A stretch of 33,660 nt of DNA, from assembly GCA_024640625.1 (NCBI GenBank), contig JAHEER010000034.1, positions 2,383 through 36,042 on the forward strand, written 5' to 3'. A program made the translations under genes and the position numbers. This DNA comes from Desulfobulbaceae bacterium. GTDB taxonomy: Bacteria; Desulfobacterota; Desulfobulbia; Desulfobulbales; Desulfocapsaceae. Positions 27,052-33,660 of this stretch are shown one piece after another; within the stretch, counting starts at the first letter, position 1; each line of letters opens with the position of its first letter. The notes under the pieces are model-generated. The model worked only from the letters and a program-made list of their open reading frames with translations, was not told where the DNA came from and ran no database searches.

Positions 27052-27969
27052 TCAGAGGTGATCAAACTCCCGGGAGATACGCTGCCACTGCTCGCTGATC
27101 CGCTCACCGCTGGCCACTATTCTGCCGACCATTTCTCGCTGTTCGGCCGAGAGCCCCTCGCTGTCAGATTCAAGCAACAGTTCCGCGTAGTTCATCACCA
27201 CATTGAGATTGTTGGTAGTGTCGTTTACCGTTTGGGACAACAGATCATGATCGGCGTCACCCGGATCTGAAGAACGCCTTTCGGCGAGCATACTGTTGAG
27301 AGAATCGACCAGGGTTTGCAGTTCCGTGCCGGCCTCATGCGGACAGTCAAAACCCTGGTCCGGACCTGCCTCTTTCGTTTCAGCCTGGCGGGACAGTTCC
27401 AGCAGCGGCAGCACTCCGCGCTTATAAAGAACTATGAGCACGAAACTGGCGCAGCTGATCAGAATACCCATCGTGCCGATGACGCTGAGTTGAAAACCGA
27501 TGACCGAATCCCTTATGTGAGAGGTGATGATCCTATCGACCTTGATCAGGTTTTCCCCTATTCTGCGCATCTCCCGCTGCAGTTCAAGGGAGGCCGTCTT
27601 TTTCGATTCGGCAAGTTCCAGCCGGCGCAGCCCGATGACCAGGCCGCTGAGGTCTATGGTATCGGCCATAGCCAGTTTGTACTGGGCGGGGATCAGCTGG
27701 TAATCGTACAATTTCGAGACCAGGGTGTTGAGCTGTTCTAGGTCGGGAATAATGGCCTTGAGTTCGTTATAATTACTGCTGATCAACGCTTCGGTCACCT
27801 GATCCCGAATCGTGCCGAAACCAAAGAGCGTCCGTTCGCTGAGACTGCTGATCTCGGTATATTGGTTATTCAGCAGGTACTGCCGGCCCCCCAGGACGAT
27901 GACCAGAAACAGCGACATGCCTATTATCAGAAAACTTAGGTATAAGAGTGACTTGACAGACTTGAACAT
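27052..27969 (-). CDS. membrane protein with degenerate histidine-kinase dimerisation domain
   Basis: The protein has 305 residues. TM1 (about 8-28), a helical extracytoplasmic region (29-155) and TM2 (about 160-182) resemble a four-helix-bundle sensor. After a HAMP-length linker, residues 242-300 resemble a HisKA domain of the NNL type (TTNNLNVVMNYAELLLES, then LSAEQREMVGRIV), but the phospho-acceptor histidine position reads Asp or Thr. The protein ends there with no ATPase domain. It cannot be an active kinase. It begins 6 bases after ftsH on the same strand, so a partner role with that protease is possible. Confidence 0.7.
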   Translation of the reverse strand: MFKSVKSLLYLSFLIIGMSLFLVIVLGGRQYLLNNQYTEISSLSERTLFGFGTIRDQVTEALISSNYNELKAIIPDLEQLNTLVSKLYDYQLIPAQYKLAMADTIDLSGLVIGLRRLELAESKKTASLELQREMRRIGENLIKVDRIITSHIRDSVIGFQLSVIGTMGILISCASFVLIVLYKRGVLPLLELSRQAETKEAGPDQGFDCPHEAGTELQTLVDSLNSMLAERRSSDPGDADHDLLSQTVNDTTNNLNVVMNYAELLLESDSEGLSAEQREMVGRIVASGERISEQWQRISREFDHL

Positions 27970-27975
27970 GGTGGC

Positions 27976-29817
27976 CTAATTCTCTACTGCACCGCTCTCG
28001 CAGGCGTCGGCTGAATCGTTATCCATCTGAAATTCATATTTCTTTTTCACCGAACATGAATAGATGATGTCAAACTCTTCGCCGTCGACGGTTTCCACCT
28101 GCATGAGAATGTCGGCCAGCACCGAGAGAAAGAGCCGTTCGTTGCTTAAGATAGCAACGGCCTCGGAATAACATTCGTCGAGAAGATTTTTTATTTCCTT
28201 ATCCACCTGATTTTCAGTACGGGTGCTCATTGCCAGACGCCGGTTGGTCGGTCCGAGAAAATCCCCGTCGTCGACCACGTAGACCTGCGGCCCCAGGCCG
28301 TCGCTCATCCCCCATTTGCAAACCATGTTGGTCGCCAGGTCGGTGGCCTGCTGAATGTCTGACTGTCCGCCGGTGGTCTTAATGCCAAACACCAGCTCTT
28401 CCGCAGCCCGCCCGCCCATCAGGGTCGTTATACGGTTCTTTAAATACTGCTTCGAATAGGCCTGGCGGTCGTTCATCGGCAGTTGCTGAGTTTGTCCGAG
28501 TGCCCGCCCGCGGGGAATGATGGTAATCTTGTGCACCGGATCGCTGTCGGGCAGCATCTTGGCGACGATGGCATGGCCGGCCTCGTGAAAGGCAAGAATC
28601 CGTTTGTCGCGTTCGGTGATAACCATACCTTTGCGTTCAACCCCAAGCAGAATTCTGTCGTGGGCTGAATCGAAATCACCCTGGTCGACCTCCGTTTTAC
28701 CGTGCCGGGCGGCAAGCAGGGCCGCCTCGTTGACCAGACTGGCGATTTCAGCACCAGTGAACCCGGAAGTCATGACAGCGATATCCTCGAGATTGACCTC
28801 CTCGCTTACTTTCACCTTGCGGCAATGGACATCGAGAATTTTTCTGCGCCCTTTGATGTCGGGGGGAACGATGGTAATCTGCCGGTCGAAACGACCCGAC
28901 CGTTTGAGTGCCGGATCGAGGATGTCCGGACGGTTGGTAGCCGCCATAACGACGATATTGTCAGACGGACTAAAGCCATCCATTTCCACGAGCAAGGCGT
29001 TAAGGGTTTGACCACGCTCGTCGTTGCCATCGGAAGAAGACGATTTCCTGGAAGCGCCGACCGCATCGATCTCATCGATGAACACAATACAGGGCGCATT
29101 TTTCTTGGCTTCGCCAAACAGGTCGCGGACACGCTGGGCGCCGACACCAACGAACATTTCCACGAAATCGGAGCCGCTGAAACTGTAAAACGGCACCCTT
29201 GCCTCGCCGGCAATAGCCCTGGCCAGCAGCGTCTTGCCGGTGCCCGGCGGTCCCTGCAATAAGACGCCCTTGGGGGTGGTCGCCCCTATCTCGGTATAAA
29301 GCTCCGGATCTTGGAGAAAGCCGACGATCTCCTGGAGCTCCTCTTTTGCTTCGGGTATACCGGCCACATCGTCGAAGGTAACCTGCTGCTGGCCTTCGGC
29401 CCCGGGAGAAATCAGCTTTTCGTTGGCGAACACAGAGGCGGGTGTGGCCGGTTTGATGCGCAGGGAAAGCCAGGATACCAGCAGAAGAGATACGGAAAAA
29501 ACCAGGCCTATTCCGAAAAAGAGGAGCTCGGTATAATCCTTCCGGTAGGAGACCCTGATGGAACCGGAATGCCAGCTCGACACCAGATAGGCCGGCTCCT
29601 GAACCACGGTCATATACTGGTTGCCGTCCTCAGTGGTCACCTGCACCACGTCGTCCTTGACCATTAGTTCGGTTACCCGATTCTGATCGATATCGTCGAG
29701 GAGGTCAGAGAAATCCTTCTGCGGCAGCCTCGTTTCGAGATGAAAGATCATCCCGGCAACAAATAGACAAAAGCAGAAGATAAAATAAATCAGTAAGTTT
29801 CTAACCAGTATCGCCAT
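27976..29817 (-). CDS. ftsH: FtsH-family ATP-dependent zinc metalloprotease
   Basis: The protein has 613 residues. TM1 (about 6-25), a periplasmic domain (26-95) and TM2 (about 98-117) precede the AAA domain with Walker A GPPGTGKT (189-196), pore loop [15 protein letters not shown], Walker B IVFIDEID (244-251) and SRH arginines in NRPDIL to SGRFDRQI. The peptidase has HEAGH at 411-415. FtsH degrades membrane and soluble regulatory proteins. The C-terminus (about 580-613) is acidic and unlike standard FtsH. A dedicated downstream membrane partner and this tail suggest a specialised paralogue rather than the only FtsH. Confidence 0.92.
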   Translation of the reverse strand: MAILVRNLLIYFIFCFCLFVAGMIFHLETRLPQKDFSDLLDDIDQNRVTELMVKDDVVQVTTEDGNQYMTVVQEPAYLVSSWHSGSIRVSYRKDYTELLFFGIGLVFSVSLLLVSWLSLRIKPATPASVFANEKLISPGAEGQQQVTFDDVAGIPEAKEELQEIVGFLQDPELYTEIGATTPKGVLLQGPPGTGKTLLARAIAGEARVPFYSFSGSDFVEMFVGVGAQRVRDLFGEAKKNAPCIVFIDEIDAVGASRKSSSSDGNDERGQTLNALLVEMDGFSPSDNIVVMAATNRPDILDPALKRSGRFDRQITIVPPDIKGRRKILDVHCRKVKVSEEVNLEDIAVMTSGFTGAEIASLVNEAALLAARHGKTEVDQGDFDSAHDRILLGVERKGMVITERDKRILAFHEAGHAIVAKMLPDSDPVHKITIIPRGRALGQTQQLPMNDRQAYSKQYLKNRITTLMGGRAAEELVFGIKTTGGQSDIQQATDLATNMVCKWGMSDGLGPQVYVVDDGDFLGPTNRRLAMSTRTENQVDKEIKNLLDECYSEAVAILSNERLFLSVLADILMQVETVDGEEFDIIYSCSVKKKYEFQMDNDSADACESGAVEN

Positions 29818-29964
29818 GATCGTCAGGCAGCAGGACCGGCCCGGCTCTTGCGTGTTGTTTTCCAGCAGCCGTTTTTCCGGCTCATTTCAAATGATTACCT
29901 TACCATTACTTATCTTATACAACTAATCGACCAAAGTTTAAAGCTCTCACTGCTTTGCAACGAA

Positions 29965-30055
29965 GGGGACACAATACCCATGGTGTCCCAGGTTGCTGCA
30001 TTGCGACTAGTATCACCCATCATAGAAATAGGGACACCATGGGTATTGTGTCCCC
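29965..30055. repeat. 91-bp BIME-like element: perfect 25-bp inverted arms
   Basis: The left arm (29965-29989, starting GGGGACACAATACCCAT) is the exact reverse complement of the right arm (30031-30055), with 41 bases between. Each arm is itself an imperfect palindrome (GGGACA and TGTCCC ends), so there are two nested levels of symmetry. The sequence at 1-25 matches the right arm at 22 of 25 positions, so it is a family rather than a single hairpin. It lies between the miniprotein terminator and the ftsH promoter region. Such structures resemble REP/BIME elements mobilised by REP-associated transposases; none is encoded here. Confidence 0.8.
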
Positions 30056-30066
30056 CTAACGTGTAC

Positions 30067-30102
30067 AAAAAAAGGCCGTGGAACAGTGATTGTTCCACGG
30101 CC
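30067..30102 (-). terminator. strong terminator after the miniprotein pair
   Basis: On the minus strand a 12-bp perfect stem (30102-30091 with 30085-30074) closes a 5-base loop and is followed by seven T residues (30073-30067). It begins 25 bases after the stop of the second miniprotein gene and defines the transcript end. Confidence 0.92.
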
Positions 30103-30127
30103 TCGATGCTGTCATTCAGCCAGATTG

Positions 30128-30346
30128 TTACATACCGGTCACCGCTTTGAACCAGTCGCCGACAAAAGCCAGCGGTCCGCCGCTGGCAGCCATGCCGCCA
30201 ACTATGCAGGCCAGACTCCAGAGACCGACAACCACACCAAAGGCTGCTACGGTGATTACACCGACTCTTGATATTTCTGTAGTGGCATCCTGTTTAGTGG
30301 ATGTCGAGGTAGCTGTTTTGTTAATTGCTTTTGTGCGCTCACTCAT
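30128..30346 (-). CDS. single-pass membrane miniprotein, paralogue B
   Basis: This protein has 72 residues from the ATG at 30346, which lies 9 bases after GAGGTG. An ATG three codons earlier abuts that site and is less likely. A Thr/Lys-rich hydrophilic N-terminus leads to one transmembrane helix (VGVITVAAFGVVVGLWSLACIV) and a short C-terminal signature, GGMAASGGPLAFVGDWFKAVTGM. The preceding gene encodes the same layout and signature, so the two are tandem paralogues. Function is unknown to me. It is the last gene before a strong terminator and is probably expressed from the sigma-54 promoter at 30638-30653. Confidence 0.8.
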   Translation of the reverse strand: MSERTKAINKTATSTSTKQDATTEISRVGVITVAAFGVVVGLWSLACIVGGMAASGGPLAFVGDWFKAVTGM

Positions 30347-30363
30347 CTTTTTCACCTCGTCTA

Positions 30364-30576
30364 TCAGGTTCCGATAACCGCTCTGAACCAGTCGGCTATA
30401 AGTGCTCCGGGACCACCGCTGGCTACCATGCCGCTGACCAGGGCTACGGTCGCCCAGACGCCAAGTGCCAGAGAGGAAATTCCCACCAGCACTATCCCCA
30501 CTTTATATATTTGCTCGTCAACCTTGGCGGTTGTTCTGGTTTCAGTTCTGGTTTTTTTTAGAATGGCTGTTTTCAT
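30364..30576 (-). CDS. single-pass membrane miniprotein, paralogue A
   Basis: This 70-residue protein has a basic Thr-rich N-terminus (ILKKTRTETRTTAKVDEQ), one transmembrane helix (VGIVLVGISSLALGVWATVALV) and the C-terminal block SGMVASGGPGALIADWFRAVIGT. By eye the last 50 residues match paralogue B throughout: VG at the helix start, a G-x-W within it, then GM-x-ASGGP, A, DWF-x-AV-x-G. It has a GAGGT ribosome-binding site. It is the first gene after the sigma-54 promoter, with a 5' leader of about 50 bases, and ends 17 bases before gene B. Function is unknown. Confidence 0.82.
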   Translation of the reverse strand: MKTAILKKTRTETRTTAKVDEQIYKVGIVLVGISSLALGVWATVALVSGMVASGGPGALIADWFRAVIGT

Positions 30577-30637
30577 CAGGTGACCTCATCGATTGAGTTG
30601 TTGTTGGTTGATTTGGTAATTTGTATGAGTACCACAT

Positions 30638-30653
30638 TGCATCACCTGTGCCA
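30638..30653 (-). promoter_or_regulatory. sigma-54 (-24/-12) promoter for the miniprotein operon
   Basis: On the minus strand the sequence reads TGGCAC-AGGTG-ATGCA, matching the sigma-54 consensus TGGCAC-N5-TTGCW at all but one base, with the invariant GG and GC at correct spacing. It points at the miniprotein pair, whose first ATG is 62 bases downstream. A sigma-54 activator gene lies immediately upstream. Confidence 0.82.
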
Positions 30654-30784
30654 CAATGTATAACTCTTCGTTAAAAAAACTCTGATGGCAATATTAAAAT
30701 ATTGATATTATTGTAATTTATTATAAAATTTTCTTTATGATCAAGAGAAAAGCGGATAATCGCAGATAATTTTCAAAGAACCAC

Positions 30785-30846
30785 AACTGTTGCGCCATGT
30801 GTTGCGTCGCAACACCTGCAACAGTTTTCTGCAACAGCGCGCAACA
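30785..30846. promoter_or_regulatory. nested palindromic activator-binding array (enhancer) upstream of the sigma-54 promoter
   Basis: Six copies of a TGTTGCG/CGCAACA-type heptamer lie within 60 bases (starts at 30788, 30800, 30808, 30817, 30830 and 30840). Copies two and three form the 15-bp perfect palindrome TGTTGCGTCGCAACA (30800-30814). That palindrome is nested in an outer 9-bp inverted repeat, AACTGTTGC (30785-30793) with GCAACAGTT (30818-30826). The centre is about 180 bases upstream of the predicted start site, with an AT-rich stretch between, the normal arrangement for an NtrC-type enhancer. It starts 3 bases after the regulator's stop codon. Confidence 0.75.
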
Positions 30847-30848
30847 AC

Positions 30849-32624
30849 TTAGCGGGGAACCTGGATATCGAGCCGCTTCATTTTGCGGTAGAGTGTTGAT
30901 CGATCTATGGACAGCAGCCGAGCGGCCTCTGATTTATTACCACCGGCCTGTGCCAGGGCGTCAAGCAGTTCCTGCCGCTCATCCTTGACCATCGATTCCG
31001 AGGCCTGCCCTGTCGATTGAGCGGCCGAGTCGCGCAGTGCGCTGCTGGTCCCGCTCAGGGGTGATTCTTTAAAGTTTTTCGCCAGTTCCTCGGGAAGATG
31101 CTCAACCAGTAGATTAGGTCCGTCACAGAGAATAGTGCCCCGCTCCATCACGTGGCGCAACTCCCTGACATTACCCGGCCAGGAGTAGCTGGTAAGAATT
31201 TCCATGGCCCGATCCGAGACGCTGTGGATACGGCGGCCATGTTTTTCGCAGAAAAAGATCAGGAAATGATTGATCAGCAGAGGCAGACAACGATGCCGGT
31301 CACGAAGCGGCGGCAGGTGTATTTCAACCACTTTGAGCCGATAGTAGAGATCTTCGCGAAAATCTCCCGTCCTCACCTTCTCCTTGAGATCGACGTTGGT
31401 GGCACCAATCACCCTTACATCTACCTTAACGGGATTATCGCTTCCCACCGGCGTAAAGGTCATCTCCTGCAGGAAACGCAGCAATCTCAGCTGCATCCTC
31501 GGCGTGATATCTCCGATCTCATCAAGCAGCAACGTTCCCTTGTCTGCCTGGAGCAAGCGTCCGGGCCGGTCCCGGTCAGCTCCGGTAAAAGCCCCTTTGC
31601 GGTGACCAAACAGTTCACTCTCCAGCAGCCCCTCCGCCAGGGCGGCGCAATCCACCTTGATCAGGGGCATGGAACTGCGGCTGCTTTCTTCGTGCAGGGC
31701 TTCGGCTGCGAGTTCCTTGCCGGTGCCCGATTCTCCCGTGATGAGCACGGTTGTTTCCACCTTGCCGACATTTTCAATAAGCCGGTAGACCCGCTGCATC
31801 ACCTCGCTGGCCCCGACAAAGCCGTGGAAATGGTTTTTGTCCTCTACGCTATCCTTTTTCTTGCTCACCGTGATGTCCCGGGCCACGAGCACCGCCCCTT
31901 TCAGAGTGTTGTCACCCGTTTCCAGCGGGGCACCGTTGAGCAGCAGCATTCGTATCGAACCATCAGGCTTGACGCATTCGACCAGATGCTCCCGAATGAT
32001 CTCACCGGTTTCAATTACCCGCCTGGCGTCTTTAAGGCAAGCGGCTCCCATTTCACCAGGTATCTTATCGACCCGATCGGCAATGTCCACGTTGAACGTT
32101 TCCAGCCATTGTTGGGCCGAGTGGTTAAGCTTGAGGATATTGAGGTCATGGTCAACGGCAATGATCGCATCCCTGACCGAGCCGAAAATCGCCTCCAGAT
32201 AATATTGATAGCGTTCATTTTTTCTGATGAGTTCCTGCTTTTCACGTTCCAGCTCCCGGTACTTCAGGGCCTGGGCAACGGTCTTCAGAAGTTTTTCCTT
32301 GTTTACCGGCTTGGGAAGATAATCGAAAGCGCCATAGCGGACCGCCTCGGAGGCTGAATCGAGATTAGGGAAACCGGTGATCATCACCACCGGGCAGTTG
32401 ATGCCGGTCTCTCTGATATGGCGCAGAAGATCTGTCCCTTTGTCCCCTTCCAGGACGATGTCGCTGATGATCAGATCGAAGGCATAGGTGTTGAGCAGCT
32501 CTTTGGCCTGCGCCAGGGTAGACGCCACCTTGACCTGTTCGTACCCTTCACGCCTCAGAAACATCTCGAAGGTAAGGCGCAGGCTCTCCTCGTCATCGAC
32601 AATGAGTATGACGGGGTCAAACAT
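30849..32624 (-). CDS. NtrC-family sigma-54-dependent response regulator (REC-PAS-AAA+-Fis)
   Basis: The protein has 591 residues. The receiver domain carries Asp55 (LIISDIVLEG), acidic pocket D10-D11 and Lys in YLPKPVN. A PAS domain follows (about 135-255). The AAA+ domain has Walker A GESGTGKE, the sigma-54-contacting loop GAFTGAD, Walker B GTLLLDEIGD and a SWPGNVREL sensor-2 region. A Fis-type helix-turn-helix ends the protein (GGNKSEAARLLSIDRSTLYRKMKRL). The intact GAFTGA loop means it should activate sigma-54 promoters. The start at 32624 has GAGGAGA upstream; a longer in-frame start at 32663 is unlikely. It overlaps the kinase gene by 8 bases. An internal PAS in an NtrC-type regulator is uncommon. 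Confidence 0.92.
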   Translation of the reverse strand: MFDPVILIVDDEESLRLTFEMFLRREGYEQVKVASTLAQAKELLNTYAFDLIISDIVLEGDKGTDLLRHIRETGINCPVVMITGFPNLDSASEAVRYGAFDYLPKPVNKEKLLKTVAQALKYRELEREKQELIRKNERYQYYLEAIFGSVRDAIIAVDHDLNILKLNHSAQQWLETFNVDIADRVDKIPGEMGAACLKDARRVIETGEIIREHLVECVKPDGSIRMLLLNGAPLETGDNTLKGAVLVARDITVSKKKDSVEDKNHFHGFVGASEVMQRVYRLIENVGKVETTVLITGESGTGKELAAEALHEESSRSSMPLIKVDCAALAEGLLESELFGHRKGAFTGADRDRPGRLLQADKGTLLLDEIGDITPRMQLRLLRFLQEMTFTPVGSDNPVKVDVRVIGATNVDLKEKVRTGDFREDLYYRLKVVEIHLPPLRDRHRCLPLLINHFLIFFCEKHGRRIHSVSDRAMEILTSYSWPGNVRELRHVMERGTILCDGPNLLVEHLPEELAKNFKESPLSGTSSALRDSAAQSTGQASESMVKDERQELLDALAQAGGNKSEAARLLSIDRSTLYRKMKRLDIQVPR

Positions 32625-33660
32625 CGGTGTCTCTCCTCGAGTCGCCGGATGCGGGAATGTCAAAGATAATGTCGGTATATTTGTTGAGAACCGAATCGAC
32701 GCTCAAGGTACCTCCATGGTTCTGGATAATGCCGAAACTGATGCTCATGCCGAGACCGGTTCCCTGACCCTTGGGCTTGCTGGTAAAAAAGGGTTCGAAC
32801 ATTTTGTCAAGCAGACCTTGGGGAATGCCTGTACCCAGGTCGCGGATGACCGTTCGAATCTTAGCCATTCCCTCCTCTTCGTCTTTCTCACAGGAAATGA
32901 TGATTTTCTTCTCGGGCGATGAATTGGGGTAGCGTTCGTTGAGCGCGTAGCGGCTGTTGTTGATGGCATTGAAGACCACCTGTTGAAGCTGCATGAAATT
33001 GCCGATCACCAGACAGGCCTCGCAGGAGAAGTTCTGCTCGACCAGGATGCCCTCTTTGCGAAGCTGATGATCGACCAGTGACAAACACTCGCTTACCACT
33101 TCCCTGACGTCGACCTCGCTCAGTTCATTCTCGTTTTCCCGGGCAAAAGAGAGAAGACTGTCGATAATGTTGGCGATTCTCTCGCCCTCGTTGACGATCC
33201 GGGAGGACAACTCGGCCTGAACAGACTCAGCCTCCGCATCATCGAGGAGCAGCTGGGCAAAGTTGATGATGCCGTTGATAGGGTTGTTGACCTCGTGGGC
33301 GACACCGGCCGCCAGTTCACCAATGGCAGCGAGCTGGGCCGTTCTGATCGACTCGACCTTAAGCGATTCTTCCCGGCTCAGTTTCCTGGCCTGCAGCATC
33401 ACCGACTCGATCTCGCCTCCCGCTCCCATCAGCGGGGTAATGATCAGGTGATACTCCCCGCCCAATCCCGGCAGACGAGTATCTTCGCTCTTTGCCTGGC
33501 GGGTGAGCAGAAATTCCTCCAGCGGACATTTTATGTGCGGCCAGCGTCCGCCATGAATAATCTCGCAAATACCCGTTCCAATAATTTCTTCCCGCGTTTT
33601 ATGAGCCGCTTCCAGGGCGGCCTGGTTAACCTCGGTAATCACACCTTCAGGCGTGGTGAG
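32617..33660 (-). CDS. PAS sensor histidine kinase, N-terminus outside the window
   Basis: The reading frame stays open to the window edge, so the true start lies beyond 33660; the GTG at 33642 is within the PAS domain and is not the start. Visible parts, in order: a PAS domain with a Cys/His stretch (GICEIIHGGRWPHIKCPLEEF), HisKA of the NtrB-like NNP type with GVAHEVNNPINGIINFAQLLL (phospho-acceptor His), and a complete ATPase domain (RDLGTGIPQGLLDKMFEPFF, then GQGTGLGMSISFGIIQNHGG). It overlaps the regulator by 8 bases and must be its cognate kinase. The signal cannot be told without the missing N-terminus. Confidence 0.9.
   Translation of the reverse strand, partial: LTTPEGVITEVNQAALEAAHKTREEIIGTGICEIIHGGRWPHIKCPLEEFLLTRQAKSEDTRLPGLGGEYHLIITPLMGAGGEIESVMLQARKLSREESLKVESIRTAQLAAIGELAAGVAHEVNNPINGIINFAQLLLDDAEAESVQAELSSRIVNEGERIANIIDSLLSFARENENELSEVDVREVVSECLSLVDHQLRKEGILVEQNFSCEACLVIGNFMQLQQVVFNAINNSRYALNERYPNSSPEKKIIISCEKDEEEGMAKIRTVIRDLGTGIPQGLLDKMFEPFFTSKPKGQGTGLGMSISFGIIQNHGGTLSVDSVLNKYTDIIFDIPASGDSRRDTDV

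Noticed and set aside
29910..30098. 62-residue minus-strand frame across the inverted repeat.
   Set aside because: It is created by the repeat and the terminator sequence and has no protein-like features.
31152..32357. 401-residue plus-strand open frame opposite the NtrC-type regulator.
   Set aside because: It is the antisense shadow of a gene with full domain support and shows no protein-family features.
1..33660. Looked for CRISPR arrays, tRNA genes, integrase/transposase genes and prophage signs.
   Set aside because: No regularly spaced direct repeats, no tRNA-like folds recognised by eye, and no mobile-element proteins. A tRNA scan was not possible here.

Overview
The window looks like a chromosomal segment of a Desulfobacterota (deltaproteobacterial, sulfate-reducer-like) bacterium. 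The main reasons are a selenocysteine formate dehydrogenase fused to NuoG-type iron-sulfur domains, a CooT-type nickel protein, small cysteine-rich zinc proteins of a kind I associate with this group, PAS-type sensor kinases and an NtrC-type sigma-54 regulator. No rRNA, tRNA, CRISPR array, prophage or transposase gene was seen.

Layout, left to right. (1) 1-2091: one arm of a GGGACAC inverted-repeat family, a cytidylate-kinase-like protein (-), two overlapping small zinc proteins (+), a His-tailed protein and a CooT-family nickel protein (-). (2) 2406-7434: a three-gene operon for a soluble NAD-linked, possibly electron-bifurcating formate dehydrogenase (NuoE-like, NuoF-like, selenoprotein alpha subunit). 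The alpha gene is read through an in-frame TGA at 5797-5799 followed by a bacterial SECIS hairpin, so ordinary ORF calling splits it in two. A strong terminator follows. (3) 7633-12530 (-): tyrS, rny, a candidate 6S RNA with its own terminator, zapA, a ZapB-like coiled-coil protein and a Nudix hydrolase. (4) 12720-16521 (+): an MltD-like lytic transglycosylase with three LysM domains, a divergent MoaE-like protein and a YihY/BrkB membrane protein. (5) 16542-26976: a PAS histidine kinase, a hypothetical basic protein and the phosphate module, with phoB-phoR (-) divergent from phoU-pstC-pstA-pstS-pstB (+). (6) 27052-29817 (-): an FtsH-family protease followed by a membrane protein carrying a degenerate kinase dimerisation domain. 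(7) 29965-33660: a 91-bp repeat element, a pair of paralogous single-pass membrane miniproteins with a terminator, a sigma-54 promoter, an upstream array of palindromic activator half-sites, and a two-component system (NtrC-type regulator plus a sensor kinase cut off by the window end).

The most interesting candidate is region 7. Kinase, sigma-54 activator, a nested-palindrome enhancer, a -24/-12 promoter and two tandem paralogous membrane miniproteins lie in one line on the minus strand. This reads as a self-contained signalling module whose only evident adjacent output is a pair of uncharacterised small membrane proteins. The regulatory logic is inferred from sequence only. Their function is unknown to me.
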